Assembly: GCA_015068555.1 (NCBI GenBank)
Contig: SVKI01000004.1
Location: 1 to 64,000, forward strand
Length of the DNA: 64,000 nt
Reading direction: 5' to 3'
Origin: Oscillospiraceae bacterium
GTDB taxonomy: Bacteria; Bacillota; Clostridia; UBA1381; UBA9506
Below, piece by piece: positions 1 to 9,210 of this stretch (position 1 is its first letter; the number at the start of each line of letters is the position of its first letter). The position numbers were made by a program, and so were the translations under genes. The notes beneath the pieces are model-generated. The model was given only the letters and a program-made list of their open reading frames with translations. It searched no databases and was not told the origin of the DNA.

Positions 1-148
1 AGGATAGAGATATAGCCTTCCCTGTGTAAGGGAAGGTGGCAAAACCATAGGTTTTGACGGAAGGGTTGTCAACTACAATCCCTCAGTCAAATCAAAGATT
101 TGACAGCTCCCTCGCGTGCCCCGAAGGAGTATTACACAAGGGAGCCTG
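1..148. repeat. Structured dispersed repeat, copy A
   Basis: Non-coding sequence made of successive hairpins: an arm pair CCTTCCCT/AGGGAAGG, AAAACC/GGTTTT, GTCAAATC/GATTTGAC, and CTCCCT/AGGGAG. Read on the minus strand it aligns with the block at 45378-45445 through shared cores such as GGGCACGCGAGGG and TGACTG.GGGATT. The hairpin arms differ in sequence between the copies but keep pairing. It resembles a repeat that I recall as common in Oscillospirales genomes, probably a non-autonomous mobile element; that identification is from memory. The left end may extend beyond the window. Confidence 0.65.
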
Positions 149-150
149 AA

Positions 151-183
151 AAACCCCTTGATTTCATAGAAATCAAGGGGTTT
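151..183 (-). terminator. Intrinsic terminator of the ruv operon
   Basis: Perfect 15-bp stem with a 3-base loop (AAACCCCTTGATTTC / GAAATCAAGGGGTTT). The A/T tracts at both ends make it potentially bidirectional. It lies 50 bases past the ruvB stop and next to the dispersed repeat. Confidence 0.85.
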
Positions 184-232
184 GTATCCTTAAGAACATT
201 CCCCATATGCTGACAGCTTTTAATAGATTCTC

Positions 233-1267
233 TTATGTATCAAATCGCAACTCTGTAGTAAAGGGAATTTTGAAATGTGCATACGCTTTTGCGGTAGCCA
301 TTCGTCCGCGCGGGGTTCGGTTTAAAAATCCAATTTGCAAAAGATATGGTTCATACACATCTTCAATAGTACCGGCATCTTCGCCGATAGAGGCGGCCAG
401 GGTTTCAAGACCGACGGGACCGCCGCCAAAGTTCTCGATAATGAATAAAAGCATTCTGCGGTCAATGGAATCTAAGCCCATAGCATCAATTTCCATGGCG
501 TTTAAGGCTTCGTCGGCAATCTCGCGCGTAATCGTTCCGTCGCCTTTAACCTGTGCAAAGTCGCGTACCCGCTTTAACAGGCGGTTGGCAATTCGCGGTG
601 TTCCGCGGGAGCGTCTTCCGATTTCAAGAGAACCCGTGGCATCAATTTTTGTGCCTAAAATATCGGCAGAACGCCGAATGATTTCGTCAAGCTCTTCCGG
701 TGAATATAACTCTAATCGGCTGATCACACCGAAGCGGTCACGCAGCGGTGCAGAAAGGAGACCTGTTCTTGTGGTTGCACCAATCAGCGTGAAGCGGGGC
801 AAATCCAGACGAACAGAGTGAGCGCCGGGGCCTTTACCTAAAATAATATCTAAGGAATAGTCCTCCATGGCGGGATATAAAACCTCTTCAACATTGCGGC
901 TTAAGCGGTGGATTTCATCGATAAACAGAATATCATTTTCAGCAAGGCCGGTCAAAATAGCGGCCAAATCGCCGGCGCGTTCAATGGAAGGGCCGGAGGT
1001 CACGCGGATGTTCACGCCCATTTCGTTGGCAATGATGCCGGCCAATGTGGTTTTACCCAGTCCGGGAGGACCGTATAAAAGCACATGGTCGAGTGGGTCA
1101 TTACGCTCTTTGGCGGCGCGGATAAACACCTGCATATTTTCCTTTACTTTATTTTGCCCGATATATTCCTGCAAGCGCCGGGGGCGCAAGCTGTATTCAA
1201 CCTCAGAATCTTCCCCTAAAGTACGCGAGGAGATGATTCTGTCTTCGTAATTTTCATCAAAAGGCAT
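233..1267 (-). CDS. ruvB: Holliday junction branch migration helicase RuvB
   Basis: RuvB is the AAA+ motor that works with RuvA to migrate Holliday junctions during recombinational repair. The 344-residue protein has the usual length. It shows Walker [10 protein letters not shown] near residue 65, Walker B FIDEIH near 115, sensor 1 GATTRTG near 165 and the RuvB C-terminal winged-helix region with [11 protein letters not shown]. The ATG at 1267 is preceded by AAAGGAG. It is the last gene of a ruvC-ruvA-ruvB operon, 19 bases after ruvA, and is followed by a strong terminator. Identification is firm. Confidence 0.98.
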   Translation of the reverse strand: MPFDENYEDRIISSRTLGEDSEVEYSLRPRRLQEYIGQNKVKENMQVFIRAAKERNDPLDHVLLYGPPGLGKTTLAGIIANEMGVNIRVTSGPSIERAGDLAAILTGLAENDILFIDEIHRLSRNVEEVLYPAMEDYSLDIILGKGPGAHSVRLDLPRFTLIGATTRTGLLSAPLRDRFGVISRLELYSPEELDEIIRRSADILGTKIDATGSLEIGRRSRGTPRIANRLLKRVRDFAQVKGDGTITREIADEALNAMEIDAMGLDSIDRRMLLFIIENFGGGPVGLETLAASIGEDAGTIEDVYEPYLLQIGFLNRTPRGRMATAKAYAHFKIPFTTELRFDT

Positions 1268-1286
1268 GGGGATTGCTCCTTTCTAT

Positions 1287-1886
1287 TTAAAGCTTTTGAG
1301 CAAGAATTTTTAGCGCATTTTTAATTAAATCGGAAGTGTCTGTTCCTTCTGCGGCGCCTACAGCGCGGACGGCCTCCGTCTGCGTGTAACCTAAGGCACA
1401 CAGAGCCTGCACGGCTTCGTTATCGCTTGCTGTGGAAGGAGCAAATTGATTTTGTGCCTCATCACTCGTGGTGCGGATAAAATCACTGTTATCAAGCTTG
1501 TCCTTAAGTTCAAGCACAATTTTTTGAGCAAGCTTTGGTCCAACGCCCTGTGCCCGGGTAATGGCCTTAAAATCTCCGGTTACAACGGCCAAGGCAAATT
1601 CAGCGGGACGCAGTACAGACAAAACAGCAAGCCCTGCCTTGGGGCCAGCGCCGGAAACCGAAATAATACGGCGAAACATGGAAAGTTCCTCGCTACTTAA
1701 AAATCCGTACAGATCCATAATGTCTTCCGCCACCTTTAAATAGGTGTATATCTTTGCCTGTTTGCCCACGGTGAGAGTAGACAAGGCAGCAGGAGACATA
1801 TACACGCGAAACCCTAAAGAACCGCTATCAATAATAACGGCATTTTCCTCTATGGCCTCAACCGTGCCGTTTACAAATGCTATCAT
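1287..1886 (-). CDS. ruvA: Holliday junction DNA helicase subunit RuvA
   Basis: RuvA tetramers bind the four-way junction and load RuvB. The 199-residue protein shows an N-terminal OB-fold (MIAFVNGTVEAI), two helix-hairpin-helix motifs (VSGAGPKAGL near 79 and AQGVGPKLAQ near 114), an acidic linker and a C-terminal UBA-like domain (ALCALGYTQTEAVRAV) that contacts RuvB. GAGGT lies about 7 bases before the ATG. It sits between ruvC and ruvB, the order common in Clostridia and proteobacteria. Confidence 0.97.
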   Translation of the reverse strand: MIAFVNGTVEAIEENAVIIDSGSLGFRVYMSPAALSTLTVGKQAKIYTYLKVAEDIMDLYGFLSSEELSMFRRIISVSGAGPKAGLAVLSVLRPAEFALAVVTGDFKAITRAQGVGPKLAQKIVLELKDKLDNSDFIRTTSDEAQNQFAPSTASDNEAVQALCALGYTQTEAVRAVGAAEGTDTSDLIKNALKILAQKL

Positions 1887-1912
1887 ATGTATAACCTCAT
1901 TTCAACCGGAAG

Positions 1913-2413
1913 TTAAATTCCTTCTGTTTTAGTGAGCGCCTGATATCCCGAAGAATACGCGTGGCAGATGGCAATGGCCAGAGCGTCAGCCGTGTCATCG
2001 GGTTTGGGAACGGCCGAAAGGCCTAAAAGCGACTTAACCATGCGCTGTACCTGTGATTTATCTGCCCGGCCGTACCCGGCGACGCTTTGCTTGACCTGCA
2101 GAGGCGTATATTCATAAATCGGCAGATTCTGCACGGCGGCGGCCAGCACAATCACGCCGCGACCATGGGCAACAGAAATGCCTGTTGTCACGTTGGTGTT
2201 AAAAAACAACTCCTCAATGGCAAAGGCATCAGGACGGAATCGCTCAATTAAAATGCTGATATCTTCATAAATGTTGCGCAATCGGTCGGAGAGCTTCATA
2301 CCGGCCTTGGTGGTCACGGCGCCGTAGTCGATAACACCAAACCGACCGGCCTCATAGGTGATGACACCATAGCCAATGGTGGCGATACCGGGGTCAATTC
2401 CCATAATAATCAT
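1913..2413 (-). CDS. ruvC: Crossover junction endodeoxyribonuclease RuvC
   Basis: RuvC resolves Holliday junctions by paired nicks using an RNase H-like metal site. The carboxylates are visible: Asp in GIDPG near residue 7, Glu in AIEELFFN near 68, and the Asp pair in DDTADALAIA near 140. At 166 residues it has the family length. CAGGAG precedes the ATG. First gene of the ruv operon. It diverges from argG, and I found no convincing -35/-10 pair for it in the 225-base gap. Confidence 0.97.
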   Translation of the reverse strand: MIIMGIDPGIATIGYGVITYEAGRFGVIDYGAVTTKAGMKLSDRLRNIYEDISILIERFRPDAFAIEELFFNTNVTTGISVAHGRGVIVLAAAVQNLPIYEYTPLQVKQSVAGYGRADKSQVQRMVKSLLGLSAVPKPDDTADALAIAICHAYSSGYQALTKTEGI

Positions 2414-2483
2414 GTGATACTCCTGTTCTTTTTTAGAAACTATGCTAAAATCACACTTTTTTTGCTAAATTTACAAAAAAATG

Positions 2484-2512
2484 TTGAGATTTCAGCGCAT
2501 CTGCGATATAAT
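2484..2512 (+). promoter_or_regulatory. Promoter of argG
   Basis: TTGAGA, 17-base spacer, TATAAT. The -10 merges into a 12-bp palindrome (ATATAATTATAT) that could be an operator, though it does not clearly match an ARG box. The leader to the argG start is about 120 bases and holds only a weak ATCATA/TATGAT hairpin. No T-box or riboswitch was recognised. Confidence 0.75.
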
Positions 2513-2638
2513 TATATTGTGGTGTGTTTTGCACAGAAAAAAGCAAACTCATGTCACTTTTTACTTTGTTAAACCACCATTTAAAATCATAGTTTTTATG
2601 ATACCGTATATTTTATCACAAATTTGGAGGAATTGCAA

Positions 2639-3865
2639 ATGGCAGCGAAAGAAAAAGTTATTCTTGCTTATTCAGGCGGTTTGGACACATCTATCATCAT
2701 TCCCTGGCTGAAGGAAAATTTTGATTATGAAGTTATCGCCGTATGTGGTGACGTGGGTCAGGGCAAAGAGACCGAAGGCCTCGAGGAAAAGGCTCTTAAA
2801 ACAGGTGCATCCAAGCTCTATATTGAAGATCTGCGTGAAGAATATGTAACCGATTTTATCTGGCCTACTTTAAAAGCAGGTGCCGTATATGAAGGTAAAT
2901 ATCTGCTGGGTACATCCCATGCAAGACCTTGCATTGCAAAAAGAATTGTTGAGATTGCTGAGAAAGAAGGTGCAACAGCAATTTGCCATGGTTGTACCGG
3001 TAAGGGCAACGACCAGGTTCGTTTCGAGCTGACCATCAAAGCATTGGCTCCTCACTTAAAGATTATTGCTCCCTGGCGTATGTGGGATATTAAGTCCCGT
3101 GAAGAAGAAATTGAATACGCTGAAGCACGAGGCATTCCCGTTCCTGTAACCAAGGAAGATAACTATTCTATGGACAGAAACATCTGGCACCTAAGCCATG
3201 AGGGTATGGATCTTGAAAACCCTGCCAATGAACCCCAGCTGGATAAAATCTTAAAGCTGATGGTTTCTCCCGAAAAGGCGCCCGACAAGGCAACCTATGT
3301 GGAAATCGAATTTGAAAAGGGTGTTCCCGTTGCTATCGACGGCAAACGCTATGACAGCGCCGTTGAACTTTTAACCCGTGCTAATGAACTGGCTGCCGCT
3401 AATGGCGTGGGCATTGATGATATTGTCGAAAACAGACTGGTGGGCATGAAGAGCCGCGGCGTGTATGAAACGCCGGGTGGCACACTTTTATACGCGGCTC
3501 ACAAAGAACTGGAATATCTCTGCTTAGACAGACAGACTCTGCACTATAAATTAAATGTGGCTAACCAGTTTGCTGATTTAGTATATGACGGTCTTTGGTA
3601 TACACCGCTGCGTGAAGCGCTTTCTGCATTTGTAGATTCCACGCAGGAAACCGTAACCGGTAAGGTGAGAATGAAGCTGTATAAGGGTAGCTGCACACCG
3701 GCCGGCACCACTTCACCGTACTCTCTCTATGACGAAGAGATTGCAACCTTCAGCGAGGATGAAGTGTATGATCAAAAAGATGCAGACGGCTTCATCAACC
3801 TGTTTGGTCTGCCGCTTTATGTTCGTGCTATGATGAGAAAGAAAAATGGCGAAAAGCTGATCTAA
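2639..3865 (+). CDS. argG: Argininosuccinate synthase
   Basis: Joins citrulline and aspartate with ATP to make argininosuccinate, the penultimate step of arginine synthesis. The N-terminal P-loop AYSGGLDTS of the N-type ATP pyrophosphatases is present, as are [12 protein letters not shown] and the C-terminal KLYKGS region. The ORF track starts at a TTG at 2624, but GGAGG at 2626-2630 lies 8 bases before the ATG at 2639, giving 408 residues beginning [14 protein letters not shown]. argH follows 99 bases later after a hairpin. The pair completes arginine from citrulline; no other arg gene is in the window. Confidence 0.97.
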   Translation: MAAKEKVILAYSGGLDTSIIIPWLKENFDYEVIAVCGDVGQGKETEGLEEKALKTGASKLYIEDLREEYVTDFIWPTLKAGAVYEGKYLLGTSHARPCIAKRIVEIAEKEGATAICHGCTGKGNDQVRFELTIKALAPHLKIIAPWRMWDIKSREEEIEYAEARGIPVPVTKEDNYSMDRNIWHLSHEGMDLENPANEPQLDKILKLMVSPEKAPDKATYVEIEFEKGVPVAIDGKRYDSAVELLTRANELAAANGVGIDDIVENRLVGMKSRGVYETPGGTLLYAAHKELEYLCLDRQTLHYKLNVANQFADLVYDGLWYTPLREALSAFVDSTQETVTGKVRMKLYKGSCTPAGTTSPYSLYDEEIATFSEDEVYDQKDADGFINLFGLPLYVRAMMRKKNGEKLI

Positions 3866-3879
3866 TGAAGCATTTTAGT

Positions 3880-3914
3880 AGTCAGCATTTTACGCTTTGC
3901 GTAAGATGCTGACT
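3880..3914 (+). terminator. Hairpin between argG and argH
   Basis: Stem AGTCAGCATTTTACG / CGTAAGATGCTGACT, 15 bp with one wobble pair and a short loop, followed by CCTTTTCC rather than a clean U-run. It may be a partial terminator or mRNA-stabilising element that lowers argH relative to argG. Confidence 0.6.
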
Positions 3915-3964
3915 CCTTTTCCATTTGAATTCCATTTGAAATAAAGAAAGGATATCCCTTTATT

Positions 3965-5350
3965 ATGAAAAAAAAGCTTTGGGGTGGTCGGTTTTCTAAA
4001 GCAACCGATGCACTGGTGGATGATTTTAATTCTTCAATCCGTTTTGACAGCCGGATGTATAAAGAAGATATAGAAGGTTCTGTTGCCCATGCAGGTATGT
4101 TGGGTCGATGTGGGATTATCCCGGCAGAGGATGCGGCATTGATTCAGAAAACTCTGCATGAGATTCTGCAGGATATTGAGGATGGTAAGGTCACCTTTTT
4201 AGTAGATGCTGAAGACATTCATATGAATGTGGAAACCCTGCTTATCGATCGCATTGGTGATGTGGGTAAGCGTCTGCACACCGGTCGTAGCCGTAATGAC
4301 CAGGTTGCGCTTGATTTGCGCCTTTATTTGCGCCATGCAAATGACGAAGTGCGCAGTCTGGTGAAGGCGTTAATGGAAGCCCTGCTTACCTTGGCAAAAG
4401 AGCATGTGACCACCATTATGCCCGGTTACACGCATCTGCAAAAGGCACAGCCCGTCACCTTTGCGCACCACCTGATGGCTTATTTTGAAATGTTAAAACG
4501 AGACTATGCACGCCTTTTAGAGTGCAGAAGTCGTATCAACATTATGCCGCTCGGTTCCGGGGCACTCGCCGGTACAACCTATCCGTTAGACCGCGAATAT
4601 GTTGCGCAGGAACTCGGTTTTGATGCGGTGACAAATAACTCATTAGACGGCGTGAGTGACAGGGATTTTGCCCTGGAATTTTGCGCTGACCTGTCCTTTT
4701 TAATGATGCATCTTTCCCGCTTTTGTGAGGAACTGATTCTATGGTCCTCACACGAATTTTCCTTTGTGGAGATGGATGATGCATATTCTACCGGTTCTTC
4801 CATTATGCCGCAGAAGAAGAACCCGGATGTGGCAGAGCTGATTCGCGGTAAGACCGGACGCGTGTATGGTGATTTAAACACGCTGCTTGTGATGATGAAG
4901 GGTTTACCCCTTGCTTATAATAAAGATATGCAGGAGGATAAGGAAGCTGTTTTTGATGCACTGGATACAGTTTTACTCTGTCTGCCTGTGTTCACCAAAA
5001 TGGTATCTACCATGCGCGTGCGCAAGGATGTGATGTTAAAGGGCGCCAAGGGCGGATTTGCCAATGCCACCGATGTGGCTGACTATCTGGTTAAAAAAGG
5101 CGTTCCCTTCCGTGACTCCCATGCCATTGTGGGTAATATGGTAGCTAAAGCCATTGGTCTTTCTAAAAACTTAGATGACTTTACCATGGAAGAGTTTAAA
5201 GAATGCTCTCCCTTGATTGAAGAAGATATTTATGATGCCATCAGCATGGAAACCTGTGTGGGCGGCCGCAAATTAAAGGGCGGACCGGCACCCGAGCGGA
5301 TTAGACAGGAAATTGCCGAAGGATTTCAATATATACAAGCACTATCGTAA
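3965..5350 (+). CDS. argH: Argininosuccinate lyase
   Basis: Splits argininosuccinate into arginine and fumarate. The 461-residue protein begins KKLWGGRFSK, typical for ArgH. It carries the fumarase/aspartase superfamily signature GSSIMPQKKNP near 280, which includes the catalytic serine loop, plus the TGRSRNDQVA segment near 110. AAAGGA precedes the ATG. The next gene starts 13 bases after the stop, so argG, argH and the downstream XRE-cupin, ligase, trmK and nif3 genes may share a transcript. Confidence 0.97.
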   Translation: MKKKLWGGRFSKATDALVDDFNSSIRFDSRMYKEDIEGSVAHAGMLGRCGIIPAEDAALIQKTLHEILQDIEDGKVTFLVDAEDIHMNVETLLIDRIGDVGKRLHTGRSRNDQVALDLRLYLRHANDEVRSLVKALMEALLTLAKEHVTTIMPGYTHLQKAQPVTFAHHLMAYFEMLKRDYARLLECRSRINIMPLGSGALAGTTYPLDREYVAQELGFDAVTNNSLDGVSDRDFALEFCADLSFLMMHLSRFCEELILWSSHEFSFVEMDDAYSTGSSIMPQKKNPDVAELIRGKTGRVYGDLNTLLVMMKGLPLAYNKDMQEDKEAVFDALDTVLLCLPVFTKMVSTMRVRKDVMLKGAKGGFANATDVADYLVKKGVPFRDSHAIVGNMVAKAIGLSKNLDDFTMEEFKECSPLIEEDIYDAISMETCVGGRKLKGGPAPERIRQEIAEGFQYIQALS

Positions 5351-5363
5351 AGGAGTGTATAGC

Positions 5364-5915
5364 ATGAATGAAGAATTAAAAGAACTGGCGCAGCGTATCA
5401 GCGGTTTGCGTGATGCTTGCGGTTACACCCAGGAAGAGCTGGCAGAAGAATTAGGCATTGAACTTTCTGTGTATCAGGACTATGAAGAAAACGGAAAGAA
5501 TATTCCCATCAGCGTTATTTATGAAATTGCCAATAAATTTGGCGTGGATTTTAATGAAATTATGACGGGCACCCGCGCCAAGCTGGATACCTACCACATC
5601 ATTAAAAGCGGTAAAGGTAAAAGTATTGACCGGTATCCCGGTTATGGTTTTAAGGACCTGGCACATCGATATGTGGGCAAGATTATGCAGCCTTTACTGG
5701 TTACGCTTGACCCTTCTGATACACCAGCTGATTTGGTTAGTCATAGCGGTCAGGAATTTAACTATGTGCTGTCAGGTCGTGTGGCCATTTTATTTGACGG
5801 CGAAGAATTTATTTTGGAGACCGGCGACTCCATCTATTTTAATGCAACCTATCCGCACGGACAACGCTGCGTAGGTAATGAGCCGGGCGTATTCTTAACT
5901 GTAATTTCCGAATAG
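5364..5915 (+). CDS. XRE-family regulator with C-terminal cupin domain
   Basis: A DNA-binding regulator with a small-molecule-sensing domain. Residues about 5-60 form an HTH_3 domain (LRDACGYTQEELAEELGIELSVYQDYE). Residues about 105-180 form a cupin barrel (HSGQEFNYVLSGR, then LETGDSIYFNATYPHG). The track starts at TTG 5313 inside argH; AAAGGAG at 5349-5355 points to ATG 5364, giving 183 residues. The gene lies 15 bases upstream of an acyl-CoA synthetase. XRE-cupin genes paired with an AMP-forming ligase recur in Clostridia, so it probably controls that ligase in response to an acid or acyl-CoA. The ligand is unknown. Confidence 0.9.
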   Translation: MNEELKELAQRISGLRDACGYTQEELAEELGIELSVYQDYEENGKNIPISVIYEIANKFGVDFNEIMTGTRAKLDTYHIIKSGKGKSIDRYPGYGFKDLAHRYVGKIMQPLLVTLDPSDTPADLVSHSGQEFNYVLSGRVAILFDGEEFILETGDSIYFNATYPHGQRCVGNEPGVFLTVISE

Positions 5916-5930
5916 AAAAGAGGGGACAAG

Positions 5931-7592
5931 TTGTTACTCGATCGTTTTTTACCAAGGATAGATTTTGACTCGTATGAGGATTTTAAAGAAAATTATAAGG
6001 TGAATGTACCGGAAAACTTTAACTTTGGTTTCGATATTGTGGATGCCTGGGCAGAGCAGGATGAAAATAAAGTGGCTTTGGTATGGTGCAACGACCATGA
6101 GGAAGAGAAAAAGCTGACCTTCTCTGAAATTAAGCGACTCTCCAACAAGACAGCGAATTATTTTAAAAGCCTGGGAATCAAGAAGGGCACTGTGGTTTTA
6201 TTGGTGCTAAGACGCCGGTGGGAGTATTGGGTTTGCGCTACGGCTCTGCATAAAATCGGTGCGATTTTAATTCCCGGCTCATTACAGCTCACGAAAAAGG
6301 ACATTGCTTATCGTGCCAATGCGGCAGATATTTCGGCGATTGTTTGCGTGGATGATCCTTTCGTTATCGAGCAAACGGAACTGGCACAGCCTGAAGCGCC
6401 TTCTCTTAAACATAAAGTTTTGGTGGGCGAAAAACGCGAGGGCTGGCTCAATTTTGCAGAAGGCATTGAAGATATGAGCGAGGAATTTCCCCGCCCGCAT
6501 GGTGAGGAAGCAACTCGTTGGGATGACGTGATGCTGGTGTATTTTACATCGGGCACAACAGGCATGCCTAAGATGGTGCGCCATAACTTCTCTTATCCGT
6601 TGGGTCACATTGTAACGGCAAAATATTGGCAATGCGTGCAGGAAGATAAGCTGCATATGAGTGTTTCCGACTCCGGTTGGGCGAAATTCGGCTGGGGTAA
6701 AATTTACGGCCAGTGGATTTGCGGAGCGGTTATTTTTGCCTATGATATGGATAAATTTGTTCCACTTCACTTGCTGCAGAAAATAGAAAAATATAAGATA
6801 ACCACCTTCTGCGCACCGCCGACTATGTTCCGCTTTATGTTGCAGGAGGATGTGACGAAATTTGACCTTTCATCCATTAAACGCTGCTGTATTGCAGGTG
6901 AACCGCTGAATCCTGAAGTGTTTAATAAGTGGTATGAACTGACAGGCTTAAAGCTTTGCGAAGGATTTGGCCAGACAGAAGGCTCTGTTTTGGTAGCGAA
7001 CTTCCCCTGGTTTGAGCCTAAGCCGGGTTCTATGGGTAAGCCTTCACCGCTTTACAACATCCAGCTTTTAGATGCAGATGGTAACCCTTGCGAAGATGGT
7101 GACGAAGGTAGCATTGTTATTTGTGGCATTGACAAGGAGCCGCCGGTTGGTCTTTTTACCGGTTATTATAAAGATGAAGAAATGACGAAGGAAAAATTAG
7201 GCACCGGCAATTATGACCTGTGCGATATGGCATGGCGTGATTCAAAGGGTTATTATTGGTTTGTGGGCCGTAACGATGATGTGATTAAATGTTCCGGCTA
7301 TCGAATCGGTCCTTTTGAAGTGGAAAGCGCCTTGCTTGAGCATCCTTCCGTTGTAGAATGTGCTATCACAGCGGCACCGGACCCGGTGCGCGGTCAGGTG
7401 GTTAAGGCCACTATCGTGTTAGCAAAAGGTTACAGCCCTTCGGATGAACTGATTAAGGAACTCCAAAACCATGTAAAAAAAGTAACTGCACCGTATAAAT
7501 ATCCGCGTATCGTGGAATTTGTGGATGAGCTTCCCAAAACGCTGGGCGGTAAAATCAAGCGTGCAGAAATCAGAAGGAATAATGAAAAATGA
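5931..7592 (+). CDS. AMP-forming acyl-CoA synthetase (medium-chain type)
   Basis: Member of the ANL adenylating superfamily, forming an acyl-adenylate and then an acyl-CoA thioester. Seen: P-loop YFTSGTTGMPK near 205, GEGFGQTEG near 342, the hinge region GRNDDVIKCSGYRIGP near 440, and the C-terminal catalytic lysine in PKTLGGKIKR. The whole resembles acetyl-CoA synthetase and ACSM-type medium-chain ligases; the true acid is not determinable here. It starts with TTG at 5931 behind AGGGGA; no ATG nearby has a better site. Its stop overlaps the trmK start by four bases (ATGA), indicating translational coupling. The preceding XRE-cupin protein is its likely regulator. Confidence 0.9.
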   Translation: MLLDRFLPRIDFDSYEDFKENYKVNVPENFNFGFDIVDAWAEQDENKVALVWCNDHEEEKKLTFSEIKRLSNKTANYFKSLGIKKGTVVLLVLRRRWEYWVCATALHKIGAILIPGSLQLTKKDIAYRANAADISAIVCVDDPFVIEQTELAQPEAPSLKHKVLVGEKREGWLNFAEGIEDMSEEFPRPHGEEATRWDDVMLVYFTSGTTGMPKMVRHNFSYPLGHIVTAKYWQCVQEDKLHMSVSDSGWAKFGWGKIYGQWICGAVIFAYDMDKFVPLHLLQKIEKYKITTFCAPPTMFRFMLQEDVTKFDLSSIKRCCIAGEPLNPEVFNKWYELTGLKLCEGFGQTEGSVLVANFPWFEPKPGSMGKPSPLYNIQLLDADGNPCEDGDEGSIVICGIDKEPPVGLFTGYYKDEEMTKEKLGTGNYDLCDMAWRDSKGYYWFVGRNDDVIKCSGYRIGPFEVESALLEHPSVVECAITAAPDPVRGQVVKATIVLAKGYSPSDELIKELQNHVKKVTAPYKYPRIVEFVDELPKTLGGKIKRAEIRRNNEK

Positions 7593-8290
7593 GCATTGAA
7601 TCTGTGATGACGCCGCGACTGTTAGCCATCGCGGATAGTGTTCCGCAGAGCGTAAGCTTAGCGGATATCGGAACCGATCATGCGTATATCCCTATCTATC
7701 TGTGCCAAAAGGGTCGTGTTGACAGGGCACTTGCGATGGATGTGCGGCCGGGTCCATTATCTCGCGCAGAACAGAATATTTTAAGGTATCATTTAGATAC
7801 CCGTATCAAAACCCGTCTTTCAGACGGGCTTTCTGCGCTATGTGAGGGTGAAGTGGATACAGTTGTGATTGCCGGCATGGGTGGCCTTTTGATAGCAGAG
7901 CTTTTAGACAAGGCACCGGTTGTGGCCCAAACCTATATTTTGCAACCTATGACGGCCGTGGCCGAGCTTCGTTTGTGGCTGGCAGAAAACGGTTTTTGCA
8001 TTCAGGATGAGCGTTTGGCTCGCGAAGGTGAAAAACTATACACCATTTTGGTGGTTACACACGGCGTTATGAAGGTGCCGGAATCGGCATACCTTCATGT
8101 AGGAGAAAAACTGATGGAAAAGCGTGACCCGCTAACGCCGTATCTTGTCGAGAAACTCCTCGTGAAATATCGGGCGACAAAGGCAGGACTGATGCGCGCT
8201 GAAAAGGCAGAAACCGGCGAAAAGGTGAAGCAGTGTGAAGACTTGATTGATTCGCTTTTAGTGCTTAAAAAGGAGTGTGAAACATGGTAA
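7589..8290 (+). CDS. trmK: tRNA (adenine22-N1)-methyltransferase TrmK
   Basis: SAM-dependent methyltransferase that makes m1A at position 22 of tRNA in Gram-positive bacteria (B. subtilis YqfN family). The 233-residue protein has the family opening LLAIADSVPQSVSLADIGTDHAYIP, with the SAM-binding GTDHAYIP loop, then AMDVRPGPLSRA and IAGMGG. It overlaps the ligase upstream by 4 bases and the Nif3-like gene downstream by 7. The trmK-nif3 pairing is conserved in Firmicutes (yqfN-yqfO), which supports the call. Confidence 0.94.
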   Translation: MSIESVMTPRLLAIADSVPQSVSLADIGTDHAYIPIYLCQKGRVDRALAMDVRPGPLSRAEQNILRYHLDTRIKTRLSDGLSALCEGEVDTVVIAGMGGLLIAELLDKAPVVAQTYILQPMTAVAELRLWLAENGFCIQDERLAREGEKLYTILVVTHGVMKVPESAYLHVGEKLMEKRDPLTPYLVEKLLVKYRATKAGLMRAEKAETGEKVKQCEDLIDSLLVLKKECETW

Positions 8291-9069
8291 AGCAGGCAGA
8301 ATTATTCTCTTTTTTTGAATCCGTGGCACCGCAGTGTCTTGCAGAAGAATATGATAATGTGGGTCTTTTGGTAGAGGGCAAAGCTGACGATATTTCTTGC
8401 GTTATGGTAACGCTCGATGCAGACGAACAAACGGTTTTGGAAGCTAAAGAGGCTGGTGCGGAGCTGATTGTTTCGCACCATCCGGTAATGTTTCGACCGA
8501 TCAACCGGTTGACAGAAGAAGAGGGTGGTCAGCGTACGCTTCGTCGCCTTTTGCAAAACGGCATCGGTTTGTTTTCTCTGCATACCAATTTTGATGCGGC
8601 AGAAAACGGCTTGTGCGATGCTTTTTTAGATGCGTTTGGCAATTTTGAATCCCGCTCTTCCTTTGATGGCGCATCCTCCGGCATCGGTCGTATTGGAACC
8701 TTGCAAAAGCCCTGTCGTTTACGAGACCTGTTAGAGCGGGGCAGAAAGGCGTATTCGCCGGAGGTGCCTCTTCGCTATGTGGGAGATGCTGAGACGATGG
8801 TAAACACCGTTGCGGTTTGTAACGGAGGCGGTGGCGATCTATTGTTTGATGCTGCAAAACTAAATGCAGATGTGTACATTTCAGGTGACTTTAAGCATCA
8901 TCATGCGCGCTTCGCTTATGAGAACCATATCAATTTGATAGAAATCAACCACTTTGATGCCGAGATTGCTTTTTGTTGGTTGATGCAAAAGAAGTTAGAA
9001 TCAGTATTTGGTGAAAGTCTTAAGGTCTTAGTTTCCAAAAGCGGTCAAAACCTGTGGAAGAGCTTTTAA
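8284..9069 (+). CDS. Nif3-like dinuclear metal-centre protein (DUF34)
   Basis: Nif3/YqfO family protein that forms a toroidal hexamer with a two-metal site; its reaction is unsettled and GTP cyclohydrolase I-type roles have been proposed. Metal ligands are visible in IVSHHPVMF near residue 64, SLHTNFD near 98 and the C-terminal SGDFKHHHARFA and EINHFDAE segments. At 261 residues it lacks the inserted PII/CutA-like domain found in the longer B. subtilis YqfO. The start lies 7 bases inside trmK behind AAAGGAG. It is the last gene before the IS110 insertion. Confidence 0.92.
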   Translation: MVKQAELFSFFESVAPQCLAEEYDNVGLLVEGKADDISCVMVTLDADEQTVLEAKEAGAELIVSHHPVMFRPINRLTEEEGGQRTLRRLLQNGIGLFSLHTNFDAAENGLCDAFLDAFGNFESRSSFDGASSGIGRIGTLQKPCRLRDLLERGRKAYSPEVPLRYVGDAETMVNTVAVCNGGGGDLLFDAAKLNADVYISGDFKHHHARFAYENHINLIEINHFDAEIAFCWLMQKKLESVFGESLKVLVSKSGQNLWKSF

Positions 9070-9210
9070 GACTAACTATTAAATGTCAATAGAAAATTTA
9101 AATTTCTTTGAAATATTTTTTAGGGAGTTAAAATAATCAGTTGAACATTGAAAATTGCATGACAAATAGAGCAACGAATGTTGCTCGTTAAAAAATATTG
9201 GAATGAAAGA

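Noticed and set aside
2414-2638. Possible T-box or arginine riboswitch upstream of argG
   Set aside because: No T-box sequence, specifier stem or large conserved fold is visible; only a weak hairpin and a palindrome at the -10.
2481-2711. Plus-strand ORF of 76 codons before argG
   Set aside because: It covers the argG promoter and RBS and runs into argG in another frame; no ribosome site of its own.
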